Part shown: positions 42,437 through 50,885 of the stretch, piece by piece
Numbering within the stretch: position 1 is the first letter of the stretch
Layout of the letters: each line of letters begins with the position of its first letter
NCBI GenBank assembly: GCA_963845425.1
Contig: CAWJSC010000010.1
Location: 310,001 to 374,000, forward strand
DNA length: 64,000 nucleotides
Reading direction: 5' to 3'
DNA from: DATDAH01 sp963845425
GTDB taxonomy: Bacteria; Actinomycetota; Acidimicrobiia; Acidimicrobiales; DATDAH01
Notes under the pieces: model-generated
What the model was told of the DNA's origin: nothing
Database searches by the model: none
The model's input: the letters and a program-made list of their open reading frames with translations, nothing else
Position numbers and translations under genes: made by a program

Positions 42437-42847
42437 CTTCTCGCCCCGCTCCCAGCAGGTCGTGTGGGCCGGCGGCGGCTGCTCCATCGCCGCGATGAGG
42501 CGCCGGCTGTCGAAACCCGGGAGGGCGTGGAGGAGCTCGATGATCCCGTGCTCGACGGCGAGCTGGCTGGGTACGAGGCACCCCCGGTCCCCCGGTCCGG
42601 CGATCACCAGGACGACGCCGTCCTGTCGGTGGGGACCGACGTTGGTGGTGAGGACCTCCACCGCCTTGACCTCGCTCCACTGCACTTCCTCGTAGCGGCC
42701 ATCGGCGAGCGTGCGGGTCACCCGGTCCCGGTCGGCGTGGAGGTCGACGGTGGCGGCGGCGGCGTCGCGTCGCCGGCGCTCGTTGCGGTGGACGGCGAAC
42801 CCGGCGGTGACGAGCGCGGTGGCGCCGAGCAGGAGCAGGACCGCCAC
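42434..42847 (-). CDS. Hypothetical membrane-anchored protein
   Basis: A 137-residue protein with one N-terminal membrane helix (VLLLLGATALVTAGFAV) followed by a basic region and a soluble domain with alternating beta strands (YEEVQWSEVKAVEVLTTNVG), resembling PH-like domains of small actinobacterial membrane proteins. No family was confirmed. GTG start at 42847, 9 bp after the transglutaminase-like gene. Confidence 0.7.
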   Translation of the reverse strand: MAVLLLLGATALVTAGFAVHRNERRRRDAAAATVDLHADRDRVTRTLADGRYEEVQWSEVKAVEVLTTNVGPHRQDGVVLVIAGPGDRGCLVPSQLAVEHGIIELLHALPGFDSRRLIAAMEQPPPAHTTCWERGEK

Positions 42848-42856
42848 GGGACCGTC

Positions 42857-43540
42857 CTAGTTGAGCCCGGCCCGGAGACGGAGGCCGGCCCGCGGGTCGT
42901 CGCGGGCGGCGGCGAGGTGGACCTGGAGGTCCCGGGCCCACAACAGGTCGGCGTGGGCGTGGCGATGCTGGAACACCCGCACGAGGTTGGCCAGCATGCG
43001 CTCCAGGATGGCGCGGCGGCCGACGGGTTCCAGCCAGGTCGGGTCGAGCTGGGCATCGGGGCCGTGCAGGCGGCGCACGACGGCCGCGCACCCGTCCCGG
43101 TCGAGGACCTCCCCGCCACGGAAGGCGTCGACGAAGACCTCGGCGTCGACCCGGTCCCGGAGCAGGAAGTGGCCCGGGAGGCCGACGCCGTCGACCGGCA
43201 CCCCGACGCGGCGGCCGACCTCCATGGTCAGCACGGCGAGCGTGATCGGGATGCCGAGGTGTCGCTCCAGTACGTCGTCGAGGTAGGTGTTGGCCGGGTC
43301 GTAGTAGTCGTCCTGGTTCCCGACGAACCCCTGGTCGACGAACAGGTGGTGGCGCAGGCCGTCCAGGGTGGGGACCCGGCAGCCCGCAGCCAGGTCGTCG
43401 AGGCCGGCCAGCAGGGCGTCGGTGTCGAGGGCGGGGTGCGCGTGGGCACTGAGGAGGGCCCAGGCCTCGTCGAGGGGAACGCCCTCGTCCGGGCCGAGCA
43501 CGATCTCGGCGAAGCGCTCGGTGGGGCCCACCGCGCTCAC
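42857..43540 (-). CDS. SirB1-type transglutaminase-like protein
   Basis: A 227-residue protein matching the SirB1/transglutaminase-like family: LRHHLFVDQGFVGNQDDYYDPANTYLDDVLERHLGIPIT-type core (visible at about 62-103) and VGLPGHFLLR. The family's biochemical role is poorly known. GTG start at 43540. Confidence 0.82.
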   Translation of the reverse strand: MSAVGPTERFAEIVLGPDEGVPLDEAWALLSAHAHPALDTDALLAGLDDLAAGCRVPTLDGLRHHLFVDQGFVGNQDDYYDPANTYLDDVLERHLGIPITLAVLTMEVGRRVGVPVDGVGLPGHFLLRDRVDAEVFVDAFRGGEVLDRDGCAAVVRRLHGPDAQLDPTWLEPVGRRAILERMLANLVRVFQHRHAHADLLWARDLQVHLAAARDDPRAGLRLRAGLN

Positions 43541-43563
43541 CGTACCGGGGGCGACCGAACCTC

Positions 43564-43569
43564 TAGGTT
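43564..43569 (+). promoter_or_regulatory. -10 hexamer of the glycerophosphodiesterase gene (leaderless)
   Basis: TAGGTT, 6 nt before the GTG at 43576. Confidence 0.55.
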
Positions 43570-43575
43570 GCGGCC

Positions 43576-44337
43576 GTGGCGCGCTGGGCCTTCCTCGACC
43601 ATCCCGGGCCGTTGGCCTTCGCCCACCGGGGTGGCGCGGGTGACTGGCCGGAGAACACGATGCCTGCGTTCGCGTACGCGGTGGGCCTCGGGTACGGCTA
43701 CCTGGAGACCGACGTGCACGCGACGGCCGACGGGGTCCTCCTGGCCTTCCACGACGACCGGCTCGACCGGGTCACCGACCGCACCGGCGAGATCGCCGCC
43801 CTGCCCCACGCCGTGGTGGCCGGGGCCCGGGTCGACGGTCGCGAGCCGATCCCGCTCCTCGAGGACCTGTTGGGGGCCTTCCCCGACGCCCGTGTGAACA
43901 TCGACCCGAAGCACGACGACTGTGTCGAGCCGCTCATCGCGGCCCTCGAGCGCACCAACGCCGTGGACCGGGTCTGCGTCGGGTCCTTCTCCGATGCCCG
44001 TCTGCGCACCCTGCGGGCCCGGCTCGGACCGGGGCTGTGCACCTCGATGGGCCCGAAGGAGGTGGCCCGGCTCCGCCTCGACGCCATTTCCGGTCGGGTC
44101 CGCTCGAGCCCGGCAGGCTGTGTCCAGATCCCCGTGTCGTTCCGCGGGGTGACGGTCACGAACGCGGCCGTGGTGCGGGCGGCCCACCGCGCCGGTCTCC
44201 AGGTCCACGTGTGGACCGTCGACGAGCCGGAGGCCATGGCCCGCCTGCTCGACCTCGGGGTCGACGGCCTCATGACCGATCGCCCGGCGGTGCTCAAGAG
44301 CGTCCTCGTGTCCCGGGCCCAGTGGGCGGTGGCCTAG
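43576..44337 (+). CDS. Glycerophosphodiester phosphodiesterase
   Basis: A 253-residue cytoplasmic GDPD with a TIM-barrel fold. It shows AHRGGAGDWPENTMPAF (catalytic His, Glu), LETDVHATADGVLLAFHDD (metal-binding Glu, Asp and catalytic His) and the C-terminal VHVWTVDEPEAM. It releases glycerol-3-phosphate from deacylated phospholipids. No signal peptide. Its TAG stop overlaps, by 3 nt, the stop of the converging FAD oxidase gene. Confidence 0.93.
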   Translation: MARWAFLDHPGPLAFAHRGGAGDWPENTMPAFAYAVGLGYGYLETDVHATADGVLLAFHDDRLDRVTDRTGEIAALPHAVVAGARVDGREPIPLLEDLLGAFPDARVNIDPKHDDCVEPLIAALERTNAVDRVCVGSFSDARLRTLRARLGPGLCTSMGPKEVARLRLDAISGRVRSSPAGCVQIPVSFRGVTVTNAAVVRAAHRAGLQVHVWTVDEPEAMARLLDLGVDGLMTDRPAVLKSVLVSRAQWAVA

Positions 44338-45677
44338 AGGAGCACGCCAGGGTTCAGGATCCCGTCGGGGTCCAGCGCCGCTTTGATCCCCCGGAACGCC
44401 TCGATCTCCTCGGGGCCGCGGGCCAGCGGGAGCCAACGGCGCTTGGCCACCCCGATGCCGTGCTCGGCGCTGATGCTCCCGCCGGCCTCGGCCACCAGGG
44501 TCAGGACCGCCTCGTCGACGCGCTGGTCGGTCGGGTCCAGCCCGGTCACGTTCAGGTGCAGGTTGCCGTCCCCGATGTGGCCGAAGACCCAGAGTCGGGC
44601 GTCGGGGGCGAGGGTGCCGACCCGGGCGCGCACCGCGGCGACCACGGTGTCGAGTGTCGCCTGGGGCAGCGTGACGTCGTACTTGTGCGGTGGCCCGACC
44701 CGGTTGATGGCTGGGTTGTGCTCCTCGCGGACCCGCCACAGCGCAGCCCGTCCGACCGCGTCCTCCGCCACGGCCGAGCCCTGGAGCCCATCGACCGTGG
44801 CGAGGAACCCAGCCAGGCGTTCGCCGACCCCCAGCGGTCCGGCCAGCTCGAGGAGCAGGGTGACGGGAGGCTCCGGGCCCAGGACCGCCGGGAGGGAGAA
44901 CATCTCCCGTACGAGAGCGCTGCCGTCCGCCAGCACGACCTCGGCCGCCTCGAGACCGGAGAGGGCCTGGCGGGCGTTCGCAGCGACGGCCGCGGCGCCG
45001 GCCAGGTCCTCCACGCCGACGAGGGCCACCGCGGTCGCCTCCGGCGGGGGCACCAGGGCGAGGCGGACGGCGGTGACGATCCCCAGGGTGCCCTCCGAGC
45101 CGCACAGCAGGCCGGCGAGGTCGTAGCCGGTGTTGTCCTTCACCAGCCCGCTCAGGTGGGAGATGACGGCCCCGGTGCCGAGCACCGCCTCCACGCCGAG
45201 GAGACGACGTCGGGTCATCCCGTGGGCCATGACGTGGTTGCCGCCGGCGTTGGTGGCCACCGTCCCGCCGATCGTCGCGCTGTCGCGGGCGCTGAGGTCG
45301 ACCGGGTAGCGCCACCCGGCGGCTGCCGCCGCTCGTTGGACCTCCCCGAGGGTGACCCCGGCGCCGGCCAGCACCTGTCCCGCGACGACATCGACCTCGG
45401 GGCCGGAGCGGAGCAAGGAGGTCGAGAGGACCACCTCCCCACCGCGGGGCACCCCACCGCCCACCAGGCCGGTGTTGCCGCCCTGCGGCACCAGCGCGGT
45501 GCCCGACGCTCGACAGGCGGCGACGACCGTCGCCGCCTCCGCGGTGCTGCCGGGTCGGACCAGGGCCAGGGCCCGCCCACCCCACCTCCCGGTCCAGTCG
45601 GTCTCGTGGGCCGCGAGCCGGCCGGGGTCGGTGATGACCCGGTCCGGGCCCAACGCGGCCCGCAGTCGCTCGATCAC
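44334..45677 (-). CDS. FAD-linked 2-hydroxyacid oxidase/dehydrogenase (GlcD/D-lactate type)
   Basis: A 447-residue flavoprotein of the VAO family. The FAD-binding PCMH half has VPQGGNTGLVGGGVP and SARDSATIGGTVATNAGG; the C-terminal cap has FGHIGDGNLHLNV and SAEHGIGVAKR, typical of glycolate and D-lactate dehydrogenases. No glcE/glcF-like partners are nearby, so it is probably a single-subunit enzyme. The substrate is uncertain. GTG start at 45677. Confidence 0.9.
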   Translation of the reverse strand: MIERLRAALGPDRVITDPGRLAAHETDWTGRWGGRALALVRPGSTAEAATVVAACRASGTALVPQGGNTGLVGGGVPRGGEVVLSTSLLRSGPEVDVVAGQVLAGAGVTLGEVQRAAAAAGWRYPVDLSARDSATIGGTVATNAGGNHVMAHGMTRRRLLGVEAVLGTGAVISHLSGLVKDNTGYDLAGLLCGSEGTLGIVTAVRLALVPPPEATAVALVGVEDLAGAAAVAANARQALSGLEAAEVVLADGSALVREMFSLPAVLGPEPPVTLLLELAGPLGVGERLAGFLATVDGLQGSAVAEDAVGRAALWRVREEHNPAINRVGPPHKYDVTLPQATLDTVVAAVRARVGTLAPDARLWVFGHIGDGNLHLNVTGLDPTDQRVDEAVLTLVAEAGGSISAEHGIGVAKRRWLPLARGPEEIEAFRGIKAALDPDGILNPGVLL

Positions 45678-45696
45678 CCCGGCATCGTCGCACCAC

Positions 45697-45702
45697 TACG
45701 GT
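45697..45702 (+). promoter_or_regulatory. -10 hexamer of ggt (leaderless)
   Basis: TACGGT, 6 nt before the ATG at 45709. Confidence 0.5.
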
Positions 45703-45708
45703 GCCGCG

Positions 45709-47280
45709 ATGGGCACCGTGCCGTTCACGCCCACGGTGCACGCCCCGGGGGGACTGGTGTGCACGGCCGACCACCTGGCCTCGTCGGCCGGCGCGGCGTT
45801 GCTCCGCCGGGGTGGCTCCGCCGTGGACGCCGCCATCGGGGCCAATGCCGTGCTCGCGGTGGCCGATCCCCACCTCTGCGGCATGGGCGGTGACCTCTTC
45901 GCCCTGGTCCACGACGGCGATGGGCCGCCGGCCGCCCTGAATGCCGCCGGGCGGGCGGGGTCCGGGGCCGATCTGGACCGACTCCGCGCCGAGGGCCACC
46001 GGGCAATGCCCTTCCGGGGCGACATCCGGGCCGTGACCGTTCCCGGCTGTGTGGACGGCTGGTGCGCTCTGCATGAGCGCTTCGGCCGCCTCCCGCTGGC
46101 CGACGTCCTCGAGCCGGCGATCGGCTACGCGGAGGACGGGTGGCCGGCGTCGGTCCTGCTCGCCTTCATGGCCCCCTCCGTGGCCCACGTCCCCGGCGTC
46201 GAGGACTGGGCCACCGCACCCGTGGCCGACGGGCAGCGTCTGCGACGCCCCCGGACCGCCGCCGCGCTCCGGGCGGTGGTCGAGAGCGGCCGGGACGGCT
46301 TCTACGGCGGGCCCTTCGGCGCGGGCCTGCTCGCGCTCGGCGCCGGCGAGTTCACGCCGGAGGACCTCGACCGGCGTCCCGACTGGGTGGCGCCCCTGGG
46401 GCTGCGGGCCTGGGGCCACGACCTCTGGACGATGCCCCCCAGCTCGCAGGGCTACCTGATCCTGGCCGCGGCCGGGGTGCTCGATCTGCTCGAGCTCCCC
46501 GAGCCCGACGACCCCGCTTGGCCGCACCTCCTGGCCGAGGTCGCCCGCCTGACCGGGGCGGACCGGTACGACGTCTTGAGTGAGTCGGCCTCCGGGGCGA
46601 CGCTGCTCGACACGAAGCGATCGCGTGCGGTGCGAGAGCAGCTGGACCCGGCCGCTCGCGTCCCCTGCGCCCCGCCGCCCCGACCTACGGGCGACACGAC
46701 CGTGGTGACGGCCGTGGACCGCGACCGGCAGGGCGTCACCCTGATCCAGTCCAACGCCAAGGACTTCGGGGCCCACCTGGTCGAGCCGAACACCGGCACC
46801 TTCCTGCACAACCGGGGCAACGGGTTCCGGCTGGCGCCAGGGCACCCGGCGGCGTACGGCCCCGGCCGACGCCCGCCGCACACCCTGAGCCCGGCGCTGG
46901 TGACGATCCCGTCAGGGGCCCTGCGGGCGGTAGTGGGGACCATGGGCGGTGACAGCCAGCCTCAGGTGGTCCTCCAGCTCCTGGCCCGGCTCCTCGTCGC
47001 CGACGAGGCGGCGGGACCGGCGGTGTCGTCGCCTCGCTTCGTCCTCGACCGGGAGGGCTCGACCGGCTTCGATCTCTGGGACGGCCCCGACCGGCTGCTG
47101 GTCGAGGACCACGCACCGACGGCCTGGATCGAGGGCCTCCAGGCCCGCGGTCACGAGGTGGTGAGTCGCAGCGGATTCGGTGCCGACTTCGGCCACGCAC
47201 AGGTCATCGAGGTGACCGATGACGGACTACGGGGCGCGGCGGACCCCCGGGCGTTGATCGGTGCCGCGACCGGCCATTGA
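45709..47280 (+). CDS. Gamma-glutamyltransferase-family protein
   Basis: A 523-residue Ntn-hydrolase of the gamma-glutamyltransferase family. It shows LRRGGSAVDAAIGANAVLAV at the N-terminus, GMGGDLFAL, and the autoprocessing site region GDTTVVTAVD near residue 328, whose Thr would become the N-terminal nucleophile of the small subunit. MGGDSQPQ in the small subunit matches the oxyanion region. No signal peptide is visible, which is unusual for the periplasmic enzymes and suggests a cytoplasmic acylase-like member. Confidence 0.87.
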   Translation: MGTVPFTPTVHAPGGLVCTADHLASSAGAALLRRGGSAVDAAIGANAVLAVADPHLCGMGGDLFALVHDGDGPPAALNAAGRAGSGADLDRLRAEGHRAMPFRGDIRAVTVPGCVDGWCALHERFGRLPLADVLEPAIGYAEDGWPASVLLAFMAPSVAHVPGVEDWATAPVADGQRLRRPRTAAALRAVVESGRDGFYGGPFGAGLLALGAGEFTPEDLDRRPDWVAPLGLRAWGHDLWTMPPSSQGYLILAAAGVLDLLELPEPDDPAWPHLLAEVARLTGADRYDVLSESASGATLLDTKRSRAVREQLDPAARVPCAPPPRPTGDTTVVTAVDRDRQGVTLIQSNAKDFGAHLVEPNTGTFLHNRGNGFRLAPGHPAAYGPGRRPPHTLSPALVTIPSGALRAVVGTMGGDSQPQVVLQLLARLLVADEAAGPAVSSPRFVLDREGSTGFDLWDGPDRLLVEDHAPTAWIEGLQARGHEVVSRSGFGADFGHAQVIEVTDDGLRGAADPRALIGAATGH

Positions 47281-47309
47281 CCGCCGACGGTCATCGGAGG
47301 CGGTCCGGC

Positions 47310-48062
47310 CTAGAAGGGCCAGGTCGGCTCGCGGTGGCCGAGGTAGCGGGTGAACCGGCCCAGGTGGGCGAGGATCAGCGCCTTGATCACCACGTTGCGG
47401 GCGAACCAGGGCAACTGGGCGGCCTGGCGCCCGGCGTTGGCCAGCCGCTCGGTGAGGCTCAGGCGGGTCCGGCGGTACTCGGTCATGGAGCCCGAGCGGC
47501 CGACGTAGCGGTACCGACCGCTGAAGAACAGCTGGGTGAGCAGCGCCAGGGTGACCCCGACCGAGCTGAACGAGTCGTGGATGAGCAAGGTGCCGCCGTC
47601 GCGCACCCGGGCACCCCAGTCCCGGATGTCGTCGCGGGCGGGGACGTAGCGGTGGGCGCCGTCGATGTAGAGCACGTCGATCTCGCCCGGAACGTCGCCG
47701 TGGGCCTCCTGGGAGGGCTGGCGCACGTGGCGGATCCGGTCGGCGACACCGGCCTCGGCGAGGTTGGCCAGGAAGATCTCGTGGTCCGCCTGACCTTCGT
47801 CAGGCGCCCCGTGGATCTGCTGAGGCCCCCGGTCGTTGCCCGCATGGGGGTCGACGGCGATGACCTCGACGCCCTCGGCTGCCGCCCGGCCGAAGACGAT
47901 GGCGGAGCGACCCTGGTAGCTGCCGATCTCCACGATCCGGGCCGGGGCGCGGAGCTCGGTGGCCCGGTCCCACAGGCGCTGGGCCTGCGCTTCGGTCATC
48001 CAGCCCTGGACGTCGGCGACGTCGGCGAAGGTCTGGGCGAAGGTCGTCGAGGAGGGGGGCAC
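47310..48062 (-). CDS. Class I SAM-dependent methyltransferase (Methyltransf_24 type)
   Basis: A 250-residue protein with a Rossmann SAM-binding motif VEIGSYQGRSA, an acidic residue after beta-2 (VIAVDPHAG) and the motif LYIDGAHRY typical of Methyltransf_24 proteins that act on sugars or cell-surface compounds. The substrate is not predictable. GTG start at 48062 with a -10 hexamer 9 nt upstream. Confidence 0.85.
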   Translation of the reverse strand: MPPSSTTFAQTFADVADVQGWMTEAQAQRLWDRATELRAPARIVEIGSYQGRSAIVFGRAAAEGVEVIAVDPHAGNDRGPQQIHGAPDEGQADHEIFLANLAEAGVADRIRHVRQPSQEAHGDVPGEIDVLYIDGAHRYVPARDDIRDWGARVRDGGTLLIHDSFSSVGVTLALLTQLFFSGRYRYVGRSGSMTEYRRTRLSLTERLANAGRQAAQLPWFARNVVIKALILAHLGRFTRYLGHREPTWPF

Positions 48063-48071
48063 GGGGACGGA

Positions 48072-48077
48072 AGTGTA
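48072..48077 (-). promoter_or_regulatory. -10 hexamer of the 48062 methyltransferase gene
   Basis: TACACT, 9 nt before the GTG at 48062. Confidence 0.45.
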
Positions 48078-48121
48078 CGCGGGCCTTCAGGCTCCCGGTC
48101 CGGAGCCGACGGGAAAGGGCC

Positions 48122-49315
48122 GTGATCCCTGCTCCTGCCCGCCGACGGGCCGCCCTGCTCGTGCTCCTCGCCGTCCTCGGCGGCGCCGGCCCGGCCCGCG
48201 CCCAGGGAGACCGGCCCACGCCGACCGGTCGCATCGACACGCCCGGCACCGAGGCCGCCATCTCCCCCGCGCTCGACGGCATCGAGGTGGACGGCGACGA
48301 GTACCGCTTGGTCGCCGCCGACTACGAGCTGGTGCGGGCCGCCCGCATCCGGGCGGCGGCGCGGCTGCGGACGCTCGCCGTCGACGAGCGGGAGCTGGCG
48401 ATGGGTGCCGCCCGGGCGGGCGCCCGCACCCGACTGGCCAAGACCGAGGTCCGGCGCTGGGAGCGTCGCGTGCGGAACCTGGCGGTCCGGGCCTACATCG
48501 GCGCCGGGGGGGACGGGGACGCTCTGCTCGCGGGCCTGGACCCCGGCTACACGCGGCCGGAACGACGGGCCCTGCTGACCACGGAGGTCGACCGTCACTG
48601 GCAGGCCACGCTGGCCGACGCTCGGGGCGAGCGGGCAGTGGCGGCCCGTGCACGGGACCGGCTGCAGGATCGCCACACGGAGGTGATCGACGAACAGGCC
48701 CGCACCGAGGTGGCCCGGGACGAGGCCGCCGCGGAGGAACGCCGGCTCTGGCCCACGGTGCAGGCCGCCCGGGCCACGGCGACCGTGGCCGGCAGCGATC
48801 TCACCCTGGTGGCGCTGGACGCCTACCTGCGAGCGTCCCTCGACATCGGGTCCGAACGCCCGGAATGCGGCCTGCCTTGGTGGCTCCTGGCCGGCATCGG
48901 GCGCGTGGAGAGCGGCCACGGCACCTTCGCCGACTCCGAGCTGGACCCGGCGGGCACCGCCCGCCCCGCCATCGTCGGCATCGCTCTCGACGGCGGCGGG
49001 GGCACGGCGGTGATCACCGACACCGACGGCGGGTCCTACGACGGGGACCCGGTGTCGGACCGGGCGGTCGGCCCCATGCAGTTCATCCCCTCCACCTGGG
49101 CCCGCTACGCCGCCGACGGCAACGGCGACGGCGTCGCCGACCCCCAGAACCTCTACGACGCCGCCCACGCCGCCGCCGACTACCTCTGCACCGCCGGGGG
49201 CGACCTCCGCACCGCCGCCGGGATCCAGCGGGCGATCTTCGCCTACAACCACAGTGACGCCTACGTCAGCCTCGTCCTCGACTTCACCCAGGACTACACC
49301 GGCTTCCTGGTCTGA
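48122..49315 (+). CDS. Secreted lytic transglycosylase (SLT_2-like)
   Basis: A 397-residue exported cell-wall enzyme. A signal peptide (RRRAALLVLLAVLGGAGPARA) is followed by a long charged coiled-coil region (about 60-235) and a C-terminal lysozyme-like domain. The catalytic Glu is in IGRVESGHG, and GPMQFIPSTWARYAADGNGD with NLYDAAHAAADYLC are typical of MltB-like transglycosylases. It cleaves peptidoglycan glycan strands to anhydro-muropeptides. GTG start at 48122 with a GGGAAAGGG upstream. The coiled coil may tether it to a division or elongation complex. Confidence 0.9.
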   Translation: MIPAPARRRAALLVLLAVLGGAGPARAQGDRPTPTGRIDTPGTEAAISPALDGIEVDGDEYRLVAADYELVRAARIRAAARLRTLAVDERELAMGAARAGARTRLAKTEVRRWERRVRNLAVRAYIGAGGDGDALLAGLDPGYTRPERRALLTTEVDRHWQATLADARGERAVAARARDRLQDRHTEVIDEQARTEVARDEAAAEERRLWPTVQAARATATVAGSDLTLVALDAYLRASLDIGSERPECGLPWWLLAGIGRVESGHGTFADSELDPAGTARPAIVGIALDGGGGTAVITDTDGGSYDGDPVSDRAVGPMQFIPSTWARYAADGNGDGVADPQNLYDAAHAAADYLCTAGGDLRTAAGIQRAIFAYNHSDAYVSLVLDFTQDYTGFLV

Positions 49316-49390
49316 TCGCCGGCGGCCGCCGCAGGCGCCGGGGGCCGGGTGTCCCCGGCAGGGGCGGCGCCGAGAGGGGAAAGAGAAAGG

Positions 49391-49715
49391 CCCCGAGTAG
49401 CCGTCACGCCGAAGCGCTCCAACTCCTCGGGGCCTCCCGATCGGTCCGGCTCCACGCCCTCCGTGTGACCCGAGGGCCACCCGGCGGCTTCCCCGCCGCC
49501 CTCTCGGGCTGCGTCTCCGGCGCCATTCCTGTTCCGGTCGTTCTTGCCGGTGATCGGTGACCCCGGTGGACGAACCTCCGGTGTCGCCGGCCGCTCCGGC
49601 CGCCCTGACTGGCTTGAGCGCACCTTCGCGCCGACCTCGGATCGTGGTCAAGCGATTTCGCGAGATCCCCAGCCCGTTCACCGAAATCCACCTGTTGTCC
49701 CCAAACCTGTCCCCA
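49391..49715 (+). repeat. Tandem repeat unit, copy 1 (325 bp)
   Basis: This copy matches 49746-50070 with four mismatches in 325 bp (about 99%), at a period of 355 bp. Near its 5' end GGCCCCGAG (starting two bases before the unit) and CTCGGGGCC form a hairpin with a 9-bp stem. Confidence 0.92.
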
Positions 49716-49745
49716 GAACCGGTCAGAGGCGCAAAAAGTAGAAGA

Positions 49746-50070
49746 CCCCGAGTAGCCGTCACGCCGAAGCGCTCCAACTCCTCGGGGCCTCCCGATCGGT
49801 CCGGCTCCACGCCCTCCGTGTGACCCGAGGGCCACCCGGCGGCTTCCCCGCCGCCCTCTCGGGCTGCGTCTCCGGCGCCATTCCTGTTCCAGTCGTTCTT
49901 GCCGGTGATCGGTGACCCCGGTGGACGAACCTCCGGTGTCGCCGGCCGCTCCGGCCGCCCTGACTGGCTTGAGCGCACCTTCGCGCCGACCTCGGACCGT
50001 GGTCAAGCGATTTCGCGAGATCCCCAGCCCACTCACCGAAATCCACCTGTTGTCCCCAAACCTGTCCCCA
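49746..50070 (+). repeat. Tandem repeat unit, copy 2 (325 bp)
   Basis: Second copy, in the same orientation. The hairpin's left arm has one change (GACCCCGAG). The 30-bp segment between copies is AT-richer and loosely resembles the sequence in front of copy 1. Confidence 0.92.
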
Positions 50071-50109
50071 AGGGGAGCGTCGGAGGAGAGAGAGGTGCAG
50101 GATGGGCCG

Positions 50110-50772
50110 ATGGACACACCCAAGTCGTCGTGGTTGCCCGCCGGCCTCCACCAGTACGTCGTGGACCACGGCCGTCCACCCGACGCCGTGCTGGTCGACC
50201 TGGCCGAGGTGACCACGCGGGAGCTCGGCGAACGGGCCCGGATGCAGATCGCCCCCGAGCAGGGCGCGTTCCTGGAATGGCTGACGCGGCTGCTCGGGGC
50301 CACCAACGTGGTCGAGGTCGGCACCTTCACCGGGTACTCGTCGATCTGCCTGGCCCGGGGCCTCGTCCCCGGAGGCCGCCTCCTCTGCTGCGACGTGAGC
50401 GAGGAGTGGACGGCAGTGGCCCGCGAGCACTGGGTCCGGGCCGGCCTCGATGACCGCATCGAGCTCAAGATCGCCCCGGCCGCCGAGACCCTCGCCGCCC
50501 TCCCCCGTGACCCACCGATCGACCTCGCCTTCGTCGACGCCGACAAGGAGGGCTACCCGACCTACATCGACCTCCTGGCCGACCGCCTCCGGCCGGGTGG
50601 GGTGATCGCCGTGGACAACACCCTCTGGAGCGGTGCCGTCGCCGACCCCGCCGTCGCCGACCCCACGACCGACCTGCTGCGTCGCCTGAACGACGACCTC
50701 GTGGTCGACGCCCGCTTCGACACCGTCCTGCTCCCCCTCGGCGACGGCCTCACGCTCCTCCGGAGGCGCTGA
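50110..50772 (+). CDS. SAM-dependent O-methyltransferase (CCoAOMT-like)
   Basis: A 220-residue methyltransferase of the caffeoyl-CoA/catechol O-methyltransferase group. It shows IAPEQGAFLEWL, the SAM motif VVEVGTFTGYSSI, the metal-binding FVDADKEGY and GGVIAVDNTLWSG. It probably methylates a catechol or another hydroxyl compound with a divalent metal. The ATG at 50110 is at the end of the repeat region; a GGAGGAGAG lies about 20 nt upstream. Confidence 0.9.
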   Translation: MDTPKSSWLPAGLHQYVVDHGRPPDAVLVDLAEVTTRELGERARMQIAPEQGAFLEWLTRLLGATNVVEVGTFTGYSSICLARGLVPGGRLLCCDVSEEWTAVAREHWVRAGLDDRIELKIAPAAETLAALPRDPPIDLAFVDADKEGYPTYIDLLADRLRPGGVIAVDNTLWSGAVADPAVADPTTDLLRRLNDDLVVDARFDTVLLPLGDGLTLLRRR

Positions 50773-50808
50773 AGCCGGCGCGGTGCACGCGCGGCGGGTG
50801 GCGCGGTC

Positions 50809-50814
50809 TACTGT
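50809..50814 (+). promoter_or_regulatory. Candidate -10 of the peptide ABC transporter operon
   Basis: TACTGT, about 70 nt before the binding-protein ATG, giving a leader with a GGGGGAG ribosome site. Confidence 0.4.
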
Positions 50815-50885
50815 GTCCCCCGTCACACGCCTGGGCCTCGGCCGAAGGGCGGTACGGCACCTATCCAGGATGCGGGGGAGCACAC

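Larger units (their letters stand above)
49316..50109. other. Non-coding region with tandem duplication
   Basis: No believable gene is found on either strand over about 790 bp between the transglycosylase and the O-methyltransferase genes. The long frames that cross it lack protein-like sequence. Most of it is taken by the two copies of the repeat listed separately. Confidence 0.7.

Noticed and set aside
43537..46881. 1114-codon minus-strand frame
   Set aside because: It runs antisense to the glycerophosphodiesterase and gamma-glutamyltransferase genes and through the FAD oxidase in the wrong frame; low-complexity Arg/Pro/Gly composition.
49404..50546. Long minus-strand frames over the tandem repeats
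   Set aside because: The sequence is Arg/Gly/Ser-rich, the repeated parts simply repeat, and continuation is antisense to the O-methyltransferase gene.
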